64,000 nt of DNA from Paenibacillus_AB sp036577625 (GTDB lineage Bacteria; Bacillota; Bacilli; Paenibacillales; NBRC-103111): assembly GCF_036577625.1 (NCBI RefSeq), contig NZ_JARBDC010000033.1, positions 62,001 to 126,000 of the forward strand. Reading direction: 5' to 3'. A program made the translations under genes and the position numbers. How positions within the stretch are numbered: position 1 is the stretch's first letter; every line of letters begins with the position of its first letter. Below are positions 25,126-34,087 of the stretch, one piece after another. The notes under the pieces are model-generated. The model was not told where the DNA came from, made no database searches, and was given only the letters and a program-made list of their open reading frames with translations.

Positions 25126-25169
25126 GAAAAGGAGTCGCTCCGCATTCGCAGGCGGGCGGCTCCTTTTTT
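25126..25169 (+). terminator. Intrinsic terminator after the DUF3055-like gene
   Basis: AAAAGGAGTCGC pairs with GCGGCTCCTTTT (one mismatch), followed by further T residues. The A run on the other side may let it serve the convergent gene too. Confidence 0.8.
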
Positions 25170-25186
25170 GTCGCGTCTCGGGGCTG

Positions 25187-26653
25187 CTAGAAAATCGGCT
25201 TCGTTTCCACGATTACCTTGACGAACTCGATCGTCCGGTCTTCCGGTCCTTTGACCGGCAGGCCGACTTCGAGATGATCGACGATGTAGTCGATGTTTTC
25301 CTGCGAGATAACCTCGCCGGGAAGCAATATCGGTATGCCGGGCGGATACACGTAAATGAACTCGGCCATAATGCGGCCGGCCGACTCCTTGAACGGGACG
25401 AGCTCCGTATCGCCGTAGAAGGCGTCGCGCGGCGTCAGCGAAAGCTGGGGGATTTCCGGGATTTTGACGACGAGCTCGTTCGCCTCGTTATGGGCGTGCT
25501 CCTTCGCCAGCTCGGCCAGCGCGTCCAGCAAAATGTCCACGTTTTCCTGCGTATCGGCGGGCGTAATGAGGCAGAGGATGTTGTACATATCGCTCAGCTC
25601 GATCTCGATATTGTACTTGTCCCGCAGCCAATTTTCCGCGTCGTAGCCCGTAATGCCGAGATGGCGGATATGGATCGTCACTTTGGTCGGATCGTAATCG
25701 AACGTCGCCTCGGTGCCGAGAATATCGTCCCCGAAGCAGTACAAGCCCGGAATTTCGTTAATGCGCCGGCGCGCGTATTCGGCGAGCCGCATCGTTTGCT
25801 CGGCCATCTCTTTGCCGTGCAGCGCCAGCTTGCGCCGCGACGTATCGAGCGAAGCCAGCAGCAGGTACGACGTCGACGTCGTCGTCAGCATGCTGATGAT
25901 CGTTTGAATGCGTCTTTGGCTGACGCGCGGGCCTTGCACGTTCAGCACCGAGCTTTGCGTCATGGAGCCTCCGAGCTTGTGCACGCTGGTCGCGGCCATA
26001 TCGGCTCCCGCTTTCATGGCGGATATCGGCAAGTCGTCGTGAAAATGGATAAGCGCCCCGTGCGCCTCGTCGACGAGCACCGGAATGTCGTAGCTATGTA
26101 CGAGCTCCACGATCTGCTTCAAATCGGCGCAAACGCCGTAATACGTCGGGTTGATGACGAGCACCGCTTTCGCATCCGGATGCTTGTCGAGCGCTTTGCG
26201 TACGGAGCTCGTCGTGACGCCGTGATCGATGCCCAAATTCGTATCGCGGACGGGCGACAAAAAGATCGGCTTCGCCCCCGAAAAGATGATTGCCGACAAG
26301 ATCGATTTATGGACATTGCGCGGAACGATAATTTTGTCGCCTTCGCCGACGACGGACATGATCATCGTCATGATCGCGCCGCTCGTTCCTTGCACGGAAA
26401 ATACCGTATATTCGGCCCCGAACGCGTCGGCGGCCAGCCGCTGCGCTTCCATGATCACGCCGGTCGGCTGATGCAGGTCGTCGAGCGGCGCGATATTGAT
26501 CAAATCGATCGAGAGCGCATTGTCTCCGATAAATGCGCGAAATTCCGGATCGGAGCCCGCTCCCTTTTTGTGTCCGGGAATATGAAACTGAATCGGCTGC
26601 CTGGCCGCATGCTCGGTCAATGCGGTAAAAAGCGGCGTGCGGTTATGATCCAT
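25187..26653 (-). CDS. speA: PLP-dependent basic amino acid decarboxylase (SpeA-like arginine/lysine decarboxylase)
   Basis: A 488-residue fold-type I decarboxylase of the Orn/Lys/Arg group. The N-terminal region reads FHIPGHKKGAG; PLP-related motifs are QGTSGAIMTM, DEAHGALIHFH and SVHKLGGSMTQSS, with Lys226 as the Schiff-base lysine. The C-terminal domain follows (YVYPPGIPILLPGE). Length matches Bacillus SpeA, which makes agmatine from arginine; a lysine decarboxylase is an alternative that cannot be excluded by motif. The start MDHNRTPLF follows GGAAGGGATG; an upstream extension would run into the repeats. It is divergent from an MFS transporter with three 38-bp palindromic repeats between them. 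Confidence 0.88.
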   Translation of the reverse strand: MDHNRTPLFTALTEHAARQPIQFHIPGHKKGAGSDPEFRAFIGDNALSIDLINIAPLDDLHQPTGVIMEAQRLAADAFGAEYTVFSVQGTSGAIMTMIMSVVGEGDKIIVPRNVHKSILSAIIFSGAKPIFLSPVRDTNLGIDHGVTTSSVRKALDKHPDAKAVLVINPTYYGVCADLKQIVELVHSYDIPVLVDEAHGALIHFHDDLPISAMKAGADMAATSVHKLGGSMTQSSVLNVQGPRVSQRRIQTIISMLTTTSTSYLLLASLDTSRRKLALHGKEMAEQTMRLAEYARRRINEIPGLYCFGDDILGTEATFDYDPTKVTIHIRHLGITGYDAENWLRDKYNIEIELSDMYNILCLITPADTQENVDILLDALAELAKEHAHNEANELVVKIPEIPQLSLTPRDAFYGDTELVPFKESAGRIMAEFIYVYPPGIPILLPGEVISQENIDYIVDHLEVGLPVKGPEDRTIEFVKVIVETKPIF

Positions 26654-26727
26654 GCGGACATCCCTTCCTTCCGGGCGGCTTGAAATGGTATTCTTAAACA
26701 AGCTTGAGTATATCAAATTGACCGCCA

Positions 26728-26840
26728 CATGCAAGTTAAATGTTCAAGAATTAACTTGCACGGTCCATGACAAGTTAATGTTCAAGAATTAACTTGCACG
26801 GCCCATGCAAGTTAAATATTCAAGAAGTAAAATATCGGCC
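26728..26840. repeat. Three 38-bp tandem repeats, each with a CAAGTTAA/TTAACTTG palindrome
   Basis: Units start at 26728, 26766 and 26804 with an exact 38-bp period. The first two are nearly identical and contain the inverted repeat CAAGTTAA ... TTAACTTG (arms 26732-26739 and 26751-26758, then 26771-26778 and 26789-26796) separated by 11 or 10 bp containing TTCAAGAA. The third keeps CATGCAAGTTAA but its right arm has decayed. They lie in the divergent region between the decarboxylase and the MFS gene, so a repeated operator is the simplest reading. Confidence 0.85.
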
Positions 26841-26916
26841 GATTGGGAAACAATACATAGATGGCGGCGGCGAAGCAGCCGTCCGAACCGATATCGCAAC
26901 GGCAGAGGGTGAACTC

Positions 26917-28197
26917 GTGAACCGACTGAAAACGTTTTGGGCCAATCAAAAGCAATTTTTTACTCCATTCGTCGTACTGCTTCTCGTCATCATGTTCATC
27001 GTCGAGTTCGTGAAAGGAGCGATTCTCGTCTCGATCCTGCCGATCTACATGAAGTCGGCGCTCGGGATATCGACCTTTCTTATCGGCTGGACGATGGCGT
27101 TCCAATATATCGGGGACAATTTGTTCCGTTCCCCGGTCGGGTGGCTGATCGATAAAATCGGTTACCGTCCGGTCATGCTGACCGGGGTGATTCTGACCTT
27201 CGTTTCCGTCGTCATATTGGTGACGTTCAAGCACCCCGCCTGGATCATCTTCTCGTGCACGCTGCTCGGCATCGGCACGTCGCCGTTGTGGCCGTGCGTC
27301 ATTACGGGGGCGACGGAGTCGGTCGGCGAGAAGGGGACCGGGACGATGATGTCGGTCATCTATATGGCGTGGCTGACCGGGGTCGGGCTCGGTCCGGTCG
27401 TCATCAACTTTTTTATCGACGAAACGTTTACGGTCGCGTTCCGGCTGCTCGTCATGCTGATGCTCGCCTGCATCCTCGTAACGTTCTGGATGCCGGCGCG
27501 CAGAAAAAGCGGGGACGGTATCCGATCGCTAGCGCAAGAGCTGAAGCGGAAACGGGAGACCCGACAGCCGCTCGGTACCATGTGGAGCCGTCTAAACGAC
27601 AAAATACGCCGGTATTTGAATGAAGCGAGAAGCTCGCTCGACGTCGGCTGGGCGTTTTATGTGGCGCTGTTCGCCCAAACGTTCGCGCTCGGGCTGCTTA
27701 CGCCGGTGCTGACGCTGTACGCGCGGACGGTGCTCCATTTGACCCCGACGCAATACAGCCTGTTTTTGATTGCCGGCGGCGCGATTACCGTCCTGTTTCT
27801 CATTCCGGTCGGCAAGCTCGTCGACCGTTGGGGGGCGAAATGGTTCGTCAACGTCGGCCTGCTGCTCAGCACGTTCAGTCTGCTTACGTTTCCGTACATT
27901 ACGTCGATTTCGATCATTCTCGTGCTGGTGACGCTGGTCGGGATCGGCTATGCGCTGCTTATCCCGTCCTGGAACGCGCTGATCGCTTCCGTCATCCCGA
28001 AGGAAAAACGGGGGGCGATATGGGGATTTTTTTTGACGATCGAAGGATGCGGCAACGTGATCGGACCGATCGTTTCGGGCAAAATGTGGGATACGCTCGG
28101 CCATCGCGCGCCGTTCCTCACGAGCGGCATCGTGCTCGCCGTCCTGTTCGTTCTGCAATTGTTCATTTTTTCCGGCCGTAAAGTTATGGTAAAATGA
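26917..28197 (+). CDS. MFS transporter
   Basis: A 426-residue major facilitator with twelve hydrophobic segments, including the loop-2 motif GWLIDKIGYRPVML and its half-repeat GKLVDRWGAKWFVN, separated by a basic central loop of about 60 residues. The GTG at 26917 follows AGAGGGTG; the frame is open to 26794 but that stretch includes the third 38-bp repeat. It is divergent from the decarboxylase and 52 bp upstream of another MFS gene. Export of a drug or metabolite is expected; a polyamine-type substrate would fit the neighbour but is only a guess. Confidence 0.88.
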   Translation: MNRLKTFWANQKQFFTPFVVLLLVIMFIVEFVKGAILVSILPIYMKSALGISTFLIGWTMAFQYIGDNLFRSPVGWLIDKIGYRPVMLTGVILTFVSVVILVTFKHPAWIIFSCTLLGIGTSPLWPCVITGATESVGEKGTGTMMSVIYMAWLTGVGLGPVVINFFIDETFTVAFRLLVMLMLACILVTFWMPARRKSGDGIRSLAQELKRKRETRQPLGTMWSRLNDKIRRYLNEARSSLDVGWAFYVALFAQTFALGLLTPVLTLYARTVLHLTPTQYSLFLIAGGAITVLFLIPVGKLVDRWGAKWFVNVGLLLSTFSLLTFPYITSISIILVLVTLVGIGYALLIPSWNALIASVIPKEKRGAIWGFFLTIEGCGNVIGPIVSGKMWDTLGHRAPFLTSGIVLAVLFVLQLFIFSGRKVMVK

Positions 28198-28249
28198 TGT
28201 AGCGATTCGGATCGATCGCGACATTTCCATTCAGTCGGGGGCTTTAACT

Positions 28250-29410
28250 GTGAACAAGCAACTTTCGGCGATCATGCTGCTGCTTATGACGATTTTTATC
28301 GGGTTCGGCATTATCATTCCGGTATTGCCGGAAATCGTCGGGCCGTTCCATCTCAATATGATGCTGATGCTCTATTCGGCCGTATCGTTTCTCATGTCTC
28401 CGTTTTGGGGATCGCTGTCCGACAAAATCGGCCGCCGTCCCGTCCTGCTGGCCGGCCTGTGCGGCTTCGCGGTCAGCTTTTTGCTGCTCGGCCTGGCCGG
28501 CGATTCGCTATGGCTGCTTTACGTATCGCGGCTGCTCGGCGGGCTGTTTTCCGGAGCTGCGACGTCGTGCGCGGTCGCTTACGTGGCGGACATTACGACC
28601 GAACAAAACCGGACGAAGGGGATGGGGCTCGTCGGCATGTCGATCGGGCTCGGCTTCATTTTCGGCCCGGCGGTAGGAGGACTGCTCACCGGCTTCGGCT
28701 TGTCGGTGCCGTTCTTCGTCGCGTCCGCGCTTTCGTTCGTCGCGTTCGCGCTCGCCGCCGCCCGCCTTCCCGAATCGCTGCCCGCCTCGCGAAGAGGCGA
28801 AGCGCCGAAACGGGCGTCCCGCTGGACCGCTTTTTCCGGATCGCTGAAATATTTGTACATGCTGTCGTTTTTCGTGACGTTCACGCTGGCCGGCATGGAA
28901 GGGACGCTCCAATATTTCGAGGCGCTCAAGTTCGGAGCGGGGCCGATGGATATCGGCATTATGTTTCTGGTAAGCGGAATCGTCGGAGCGGCCATTCAAG
29001 GCGGCGTCGTCCGCCGGCTCGTCAAGCCGGGAGACGAGGCGAAAGTGATCATGATCGGCCTGCTGCTGTCCTCCGCCGGCTTTTTCCTCATTTTGCTGTC
29101 GTCCAGCCTGCTGACCGCGACGCTGTATTTGACCGTGTTCGGGGCCGGCAACGCGCTCATTCGCCCGTGCGTCCTGTCTCTCATCACGCAAAAGACGAAG
29201 GTCGGACAAGGGGTCGCGACCGGACTCAACTCGTCCATGGACAGCCTGGGCCGCATCGCGGGACCGATGATGGGCATGGGCGCGTACCATCTGAACGTGA
29301 ACTTGCCGTTCGCGATCGGCGGTACGCTCTGCTTGGCGGCCATTTCGCTGCTGCTAGCCTTCCGGACGGCCGACAGCCGGACGATCCGCGCGGAAAGCGC
29401 GGCCAGGTAA
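28250..29410 (+). CDS. MFS transporter, multidrug-efflux-like
   Basis: A 386-residue transporter with twelve hydrophobic segments and the drug/H+ antiporter motif SDKIGRRPVLLAGL after helix 2. The TetA/Bmr-like GIIIPVLPEI occurs in helix 1, and motif C-like glycines (GMSIGLGFIFGPAVGG) in helix 5. It starts at GTG with GGGGG upstream, 52 bp after the first MFS gene, and is followed by a terminator, so the two probably form an operon. Substrate unknown. Confidence 0.9.
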   Translation: MNKQLSAIMLLLMTIFIGFGIIIPVLPEIVGPFHLNMMLMLYSAVSFLMSPFWGSLSDKIGRRPVLLAGLCGFAVSFLLLGLAGDSLWLLYVSRLLGGLFSGAATSCAVAYVADITTEQNRTKGMGLVGMSIGLGFIFGPAVGGLLTGFGLSVPFFVASALSFVAFALAAARLPESLPASRRGEAPKRASRWTAFSGSLKYLYMLSFFVTFTLAGMEGTLQYFEALKFGAGPMDIGIMFLVSGIVGAAIQGGVVRRLVKPGDEAKVIMIGLLLSSAGFFLILLSSSLLTATLYLTVFGAGNALIRPCVLSLITQKTKVGQGVATGLNSSMDSLGRIAGPMMGMGAYHLNVNLPFAIGGTLCLAAISLLLAFRTADSRTIRAESAAR

Positions 29411-29463
29411 GCCCCGGCTCGAACGGGCGGAATGCCGAAACGGCGGGCGGTCCCGCAGCCGAC

Positions 29464-29499
29464 ACCTCTCCGGCGCGATATGCGCGGGGAGGTTTTTTT
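29464..29499 (+). terminator. Intrinsic terminator after the MFS pair
   Basis: ACCTC/GAGGT outer and CC-GCGC/GCGC-GG inner pairing around GATAT, followed by seven T residues. Confidence 0.82.
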
Positions 29500-29579
29500 G
29501 TTGATGATTTTTGTAAGCGGTTTAGATATAATACAACTAGTCGGCGCAAAGGAATGAAGCAGCAGGAGGGACCCGCATT

Positions 29580-31517
29580 TTGAAACGCGCGCTATTCGCC
29601 ATCCGGTTTCGCACTCGCGTCATGCTGGCCGTGATGGCCGTTTTCATTTTATTATACGCTTTATATCTCGTCCCGGCCGTCGGGAACGACAATATGCCGA
29701 AACAGATTTTGCTCCGTCTGGAGGACGTCGGGCCGGGAGGCCAGTACGGCACCGTCGAACAGCTCGGCAAGCTGAGAGCGGTTTTGCGCCTGCTGGAGCG
29801 AAACGGAGTCCGGTACCAAATCGCCGTCATTCCGCGCTGGGTCAACGTGTCCAAGGACGGCAGCCGGTACGACGTGTCGATCGACCGGACGGACGACGAG
29901 TACGTTCGGGCGTTCGATTCGCTGCTGCGCATGGCGGAACGCGACGGCGCCGTACTCGGGATGCACGGCTATACGCATCAGGTCGGCGATGCGTACCGCA
30001 ACGACGGACAGCAGGAGTCGGGGGGCGGCAACGAGTTTTATATCCCCGACGTCAAGGAAACGATGACGACGGCTTACGCCTCGATGCGCGTCGAGCAAGG
30101 GGCGGAGACGTTTCGGCGTGCCGGCTTTTTCCCGTATTTTTGGGAGGCGCCGCACTATCATACGCTGCCGGAGCAGGACGCCGTGTTCCGGAACTATTTC
30201 GGCCTGCATTTTCAGGCGAACGTGCAAATCAACCGCAACGCGCTGTACCCGCAATATTCGACGGAACGCAACACGGGCTATGGCGCCCCTTCGCTCGGGG
30301 CGGTGTACGTCCCGACGCCGCTATCCTACATCCCTTATAATCGCGACGTGGACATCATTACGAACCAGTTGGGCAAATCCGACAAGCTGCCGGCTTTATT
30401 TTTCCATCCGTTTCTGGAATTCAAGCATTTGCTGCCGGTGACGGACGAGGAAGGAAACCCTTTGCTCGAGGACGGCCTCCCGCTGTACGACTATCCGGCC
30501 GAAGCGAAAAGCCCGCTGCAAAAACTGCTCCCCAGGCTCGCGGACAAAGGATACCGGTTCATGTCGTTGACCGATTTCATTCCGTTCGTTCCAGCGCACA
30601 GCGTCAAGGTCGGAAACGGCAAGGAAGGGGCCGTCGAGCTGGAGGACGTGAACGGGGACGGACAGTCCGACATCGTCGACTGGGACAAAAGCAAAAACGA
30701 AGTGAACGTGACGGAAGGCCGTTTTCGCGGCTTGCGCAACGAAGCCGCGCCGCCTCCGAAAGTATGGTGCAAGCTGAAGTACGAGAAGGGCGACGTATGG
30801 ACGATGCTCGACGACGACGGCGACGGCCGGGCGGATTTATGGGTGATGCGGGCGAACGGCACGATCGAGTCGTATCGTTCGAAAGGGAACGAATTCGTCT
30901 TTTCGCGCTCCTGGAAAAAAAGCAAGCAGGGCTGGACCCAGATGATGGCGCTGCGGAAAACGGGAGGCGAATGGGTTATCGCCGGCGAAGCGGCCGACGG
31001 CAGCCAGCTTGAAAGCTATGCGCTGAAAAAGGGCGAGCCGGTGGCGTTGGCGCCGCGCCCATGGGACCGCAATTTCCCGATTCCGCTGACGGTTGGCGAT
31101 TTGGACGGGGACGGCAACGACTCGCTGCTTATTCCGTTTCCGCATTCGTCCCGGTGGCTCGAGCTGAGTCCGGATACATCGGCATTGAAATGGAAGCGGA
31201 AAGTGCTTCAGCTGACGATACCGACGGGCGAGGACGGGCAGGTGAAAATCGGCGATTTCAACGGAGACGGGAAGCAGGACGTCTTATTTTGGAACGCGGA
31301 GGAGAAAAAGCTCGCCGTCTACCGGCAAACCGGCCCGCTCCAGTTCGAGCTGCTGTCGAGGATGGGGCCGTGGGGCCATTCGGGCGGCCGGCTGTTCGCG
31401 AAAGATTTGAACGGGGACGGGAGGCACGACATCGCCGAGCTCAGCAATGACGAGCCGTATGTGGATACGGCGATGTCGTTCCAATCGAAACGTCCGGCGG
31501 CGCAAGCCGCGCGATAG
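29580..31517 (+). CDS. DUF2334 polysaccharide-deacetylase-like protein with C-terminal FG-GAP/VCBS-type repeats
   Basis: A 645-residue protein with one N-terminal membrane anchor (about residues 12-34). Residues about 42-345 form a DUF2334 domain, a divergent polysaccharide-deacetylase fold: ILLRLEDVGPG, VAVIPRW-like IAVIPRWVN, GMHGYTHQVGD and FFHPFLEF. Residues about 350-630 carry FG-GAP-like calcium-loop repeats (DVNGDGQSDIVDW, DDDGDGRADLWV, DLDGDGNDSLLI, DFNGDGKQDVLFW, DLNGDGRHDIAEL). It should be surface-anchored, acting on or binding a carbohydrate. The TTG start has AGGAGGG upstream. The combination of a deacetylase-like domain with a propeller-like repeat region is uncommon. A strong terminator follows. 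Confidence 0.85.
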   Translation: MKRALFAIRFRTRVMLAVMAVFILLYALYLVPAVGNDNMPKQILLRLEDVGPGGQYGTVEQLGKLRAVLRLLERNGVRYQIAVIPRWVNVSKDGSRYDVSIDRTDDEYVRAFDSLLRMAERDGAVLGMHGYTHQVGDAYRNDGQQESGGGNEFYIPDVKETMTTAYASMRVEQGAETFRRAGFFPYFWEAPHYHTLPEQDAVFRNYFGLHFQANVQINRNALYPQYSTERNTGYGAPSLGAVYVPTPLSYIPYNRDVDIITNQLGKSDKLPALFFHPFLEFKHLLPVTDEEGNPLLEDGLPLYDYPAEAKSPLQKLLPRLADKGYRFMSLTDFIPFVPAHSVKVGNGKEGAVELEDVNGDGQSDIVDWDKSKNEVNVTEGRFRGLRNEAAPPPKVWCKLKYEKGDVWTMLDDDGDGRADLWVMRANGTIESYRSKGNEFVFSRSWKKSKQGWTQMMALRKTGGEWVIAGEAADGSQLESYALKKGEPVALAPRPWDRNFPIPLTVGDLDGDGNDSLLIPFPHSSRWLELSPDTSALKWKRKVLQLTIPTGEDGQVKIGDFNGDGKQDVLFWNAEEKKLAVYRQTGPLQFELLSRMGPWGHSGGRLFAKDLNGDGRHDIAELSNDEPYVDTAMSFQSKRPAAQAAR

Positions 31518-31528
31518 CGGTTCGAACG

Positions 31529-31586
31529 AAAACGGTCGCGGACGCAAGGAGCCGAAAGGCGCCTCGCAGCCGCGACCGTTTTTGTT
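31529..31586 (+). terminator. Strong terminator after the DUF2334 gene
   Basis: ACGGTCGCGG pairs perfectly with CCGCGACCGT, with a second small hairpin inside the loop and TTTTTGTTTG after the stem. Confidence 0.85.
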
Positions 31587-32024
31587 TGTTGGATAATGAA
31601 TGTTTTACTTCGCTATGGCACAACAGCGAAGTGCGACCTTTTTGCCAAGAGCAAGCGTCGAACGGCAGCTTTCGGGCAGGGAGACGTTAACGAATCCAAG
31701 TAACGTTATTTGCGGCAAAAGGAACGGTTTTCTCGTCTAACGAATCGAGACGACCTTATTTCACGGAAACGGGCGCAATTAGGCGGTCGCTGCGCCGAAT
31801 AACGATACTCCAGTTCGTCAGATCGGCAAGTACGTCAAACGAGTCTCAATAAGGTTATGCCGGTTCGTTAGCGGCGGCGCCCTTTACAGTTTTTGAGCAT
31901 GATGCGAGTGGCGTCTTTCGGTTCCGCGTCCGGTGTCTCCTGATCCCGCCGGGCCGCTGGAATCGAACGAACGGTTTGCGCAGAAAAGACCGCCTGTCCG
32001 ACGGTCTTTTCTTGGTTCTTACCT
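31587..32024. repeat. Gene-free region with degenerate ~50-bp repeats and a dispersed repeat block
   Basis: No credible gene is seen. TAACGAATC recurs at 31688 and 31738, each followed by a TTATTT-CGG type sequence, and two more decayed copies follow to about 31870. The block 31897-31969 matches 63097-63169 at about 63 of 73 positions in the same orientation. A minus-strand frame here (31868-32101) is not supported as a gene. A hairpin AAAAGACCG/CGGTCTTTT at 31983-32011 may terminate the convergent aldo/keto reductase gene. Confidence 0.65.
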
Positions 32025-32969
32025 CTATATCGTCTGCTTCTCCGCAGACAAATCGAGCCAGCCCAGCTCCTCCGCGCTAAGCTTGATGCGCGTGGCGTCA
32101 TGGCACGAATGCAGCTCGTCGGCGTTTTTCGGGCCGATCAAGGCGCACGTCGGAAACGGCTGGTTCAGCACGTACGCCAGCGCGATCTGAATCGTCGACG
32201 CGCCGCGCTCTTTCCCCAGCTGTTCGGCGCGGCGGTACCGCTCCCAGTTGGCGTCGCTGTAGAAGACGCGCACGAGGTCGGCGTTGTCGCGCACGTCCGG
32301 CGTAAACAAGCCGGTGAAAAATCCGCGCGCCTGCGACGACCACGACAGCAGAGGAAACTGCTTCTTTTCGTGCCAGGCGCAGTCCTCCGCGTCGGCGGAC
32401 ACGCAGCCGGCCCAATACGGCTCGTTCGGCTTCGCCAGGCTCAAATTCGGGCTGCTGAACGTAAATCCGACGAGACCGTGCGCCGCCGCATAGTCGTTCG
32501 CCTCCTGAATGCGGCTTGTCGTCCAGTTCGAAACGCCGATGGCGCGAATGCGGCCGGCTTCGATATGCTCGTTAAGCGCTTCGACGATCGGGCCGACGTG
32601 GACGTTCGGATCGTCGCGGTGCAGCGCGTAAAGATCGACGTAATCGGTGCGCAGCCGCTCCAGGCTGACGGCCAGCTCCTCGTCGATCGCCTGCTTGTTC
32701 ACGCGGGGACCGTTCGCGTTATGATGCGCGCCTTTCGTCAGCACGATCATATCGGCGCGGTTTCGGCGCGACTCCATCCACAGGCCGATCGTCTTTTCGC
32801 TGTTGCCGCCCCCGTATATGTAGGCGGAATCGACCGCGTTTCCGCCGATCGCCACATAGGCGTCGAGCAGCTCTCCTACCGTATCCAGCAGCTCCGGCTT
32901 GTAGTAGTCGGTTCCCATCATAAGCTGCGAGCAGCGCTTGTCCAAGCCCGGTATCGAAATATAGTCCAT
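32025..32969 (-). CDS. Aldo/keto reductase
   Basis: About 314 residues of the TIM-barrel aldo/keto reductase superfamily, in the branch with GTDYYKPE, then VDSAYIYGGGNSEKTIG (catalytic Asp-Tyr), LTKGAH (Lys), LYALHRDDPNV (His) and IGVSNWTTSRIQEA; the NADPH-binding end has ALAYVLNQPF and LIGPKNADELHSC. It should be an NAD(P)-dependent carbonyl or sugar oxidoreductase. The start MDYISIPGL has AAGGAG 11 nt upstream; a GTG 12 bp earlier is too close to the site. It follows the Gfo/Idh/MocA gene by 21 bp, so the two are one operon. Confidence 0.88.
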   Translation of the reverse strand: MDYISIPGLDKRCSQLMMGTDYYKPELLDTVGELLDAYVAIGGNAVDSAYIYGGGNSEKTIGLWMESRRNRADMIVLTKGAHHNANGPRVNKQAIDEELAVSLERLRTDYVDLYALHRDDPNVHVGPIVEALNEHIEAGRIRAIGVSNWTTSRIQEANDYAAAHGLVGFTFSSPNLSLAKPNEPYWAGCVSADAEDCAWHEKKQFPLLSWSSQARGFFTGLFTPDVRDNADLVRVFYSDANWERYRRAEQLGKERGASTIQIALAYVLNQPFPTCALIGPKNADELHSCHDATRIKLSAEELGWLDLSAEKQTI

Positions 32970-32990
32970 GATCGGATGCACTCCTTATCG

Positions 32991-33998
32991 TTAAGATGGA
33001 AGGACGACGCGTGCGCGCGTACGCGCCGATTCGAGACAGGCGTCGACGACGCGCATGTTCAAGACCGGATCGTCGGACGATATAACGGACGGTGCGCCGT
33101 CCAAAACCGTCGCGGCGAAATCGTCGGCCTGCAGGCTGTATTGGTTGACGGCGTCCAGCTTATCTTCCCGGCGCTCGCCCTTAACCGTTACGTAGAAGAC
33201 GGACGGCGCATTCGGCGGGCAAACGAACGCCGAAGGCAGCTCGATGCGCCCTTCGGTGCCCAGCACCTCGAGCGTGTTGCGGCCCGCCGCCCACATGGCG
33301 CAGTCGAACGTCAAGGCGACGCCGCCCGAAAATTCGAGCAAGCCGGACGCCATCATGTCGACGCCGCCGTGCTCGGGGGAGAAGAAGGCATGGACGGTCG
33401 CCGCTTCCGGCTCCCGGCCGAGCAGCAGGCGCGCGGCGCTGATCGGGTAAACGCCGATATCGTAGATGGAGCCGCCGCCCATCGCCGGATCGTTGCGGAA
33501 ATTGGTCGTGTTCGCCGAGTTGTTGAACGTAAACGTGCCGTGAATGCCGCGAATCGTGCCGATTTCGCCGGAATCGATAATTTCTTTCACCCGCGCGTAC
33601 CGCGGATGGTGGCGATACATGAACGCCTCGGCCAGCTTCACGCCGTGCTTCCGGCAAGCCTCGACCATGTCGGCCGCCTCGGCGGCGTCCATCGAAAACG
33701 GCTTTTCGCACAGTACGTGCTTCCCGGCTTCGGCGGCGCGGATCGTCCATTCCTTATGCAAATTGTTCGGCAGCGGAATGTACACCGCGTCGACGTCCGC
33801 GTCGGCCAGCAGCGCCTCGTAGCTGCCGTACGATTTGGGGATGCCGAGCTTCTCGGCGGTTTGCTTCGCTTTCGACTCGTCGCGGCTGGCGATGGCGACG
33901 ACTTCGCCCCGCGCGGATTGCGCGATGCCGGGAATGACGGAACGGACCGCGATTCCCGCGCAGCCGAGTATGCCCCATCGCAGCTTGGATTGCACCAT
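32991..33998 (-). CDS. Gfo/Idh/MocA family oxidoreductase
   Basis: A 335-residue NAD(P)-dependent dehydrogenase. The N-terminal Rossmann fold starts RWGILGCAGIAVRSVIPGI, with VYIPLPNNLHKEW and the EKPFSMDAAEAADMV motif containing the conserved EKP lysine. The C-terminal domain includes EAFMYRHHPRYARVKEII and GGSIYDIGVYPISAARLLLG with the usual Asp/His-type catalytic region. Typical substrates are sugars or inositols. It is first in a two-gene operon with the aldo/keto reductase and divergent from an AraC regulator, which is the likely controller. Confidence 0.9.
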   Translation of the reverse strand: MVQSKLRWGILGCAGIAVRSVIPGIAQSARGEVVAIASRDESKAKQTAEKLGIPKSYGSYEALLADADVDAVYIPLPNNLHKEWTIRAAEAGKHVLCEKPFSMDAAEAADMVEACRKHGVKLAEAFMYRHHPRYARVKEIIDSGEIGTIRGIHGTFTFNNSANTTNFRNDPAMGGGSIYDIGVYPISAARLLLGREPEAATVHAFFSPEHGGVDMMASGLLEFSGGVALTFDCAMWAAGRNTLEVLGTEGRIELPSAFVCPPNAPSVFYVTVKGERREDKLDAVNQYSLQADDFAATVLDGAPSVISSDDPVLNMRVVDACLESARTRARVVLPS

Positions 33999-34072
33999 TG
34001 AATATTCAACCCCTCATTAGCAGTTTATTGTCATTATAATGCATGGATAATATAATAAATATAATAATATAT

Positions 34073-34087
34073 TGTTACCTGGTAACA
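34073..34087. promoter_or_regulatory. 15-bp palindrome in the divergent oxidoreductase / AraC promoter region
   Basis: TGTTACCTGGTAACA is a perfect palindrome with a central T, in an AT-rich divergent intergenic region, 30 bp before the AraC start. It is a candidate operator for one or both genes; dyad symmetry is not typical of AraC proteins, so another regulator may bind. Confidence 0.5.

Noticed and set aside
26728..26840. CRISPR-like array
   Set aside because: The units are contiguous with a 38-bp period, there are no unique spacers and no cas genes.
31868..32101. 77-codon minus-strand frame over the dispersed repeat block
   Set aside because: It has no start signal and overlaps the end of the aldo/keto reductase; the partly conserved frame is noted as a finding instead.
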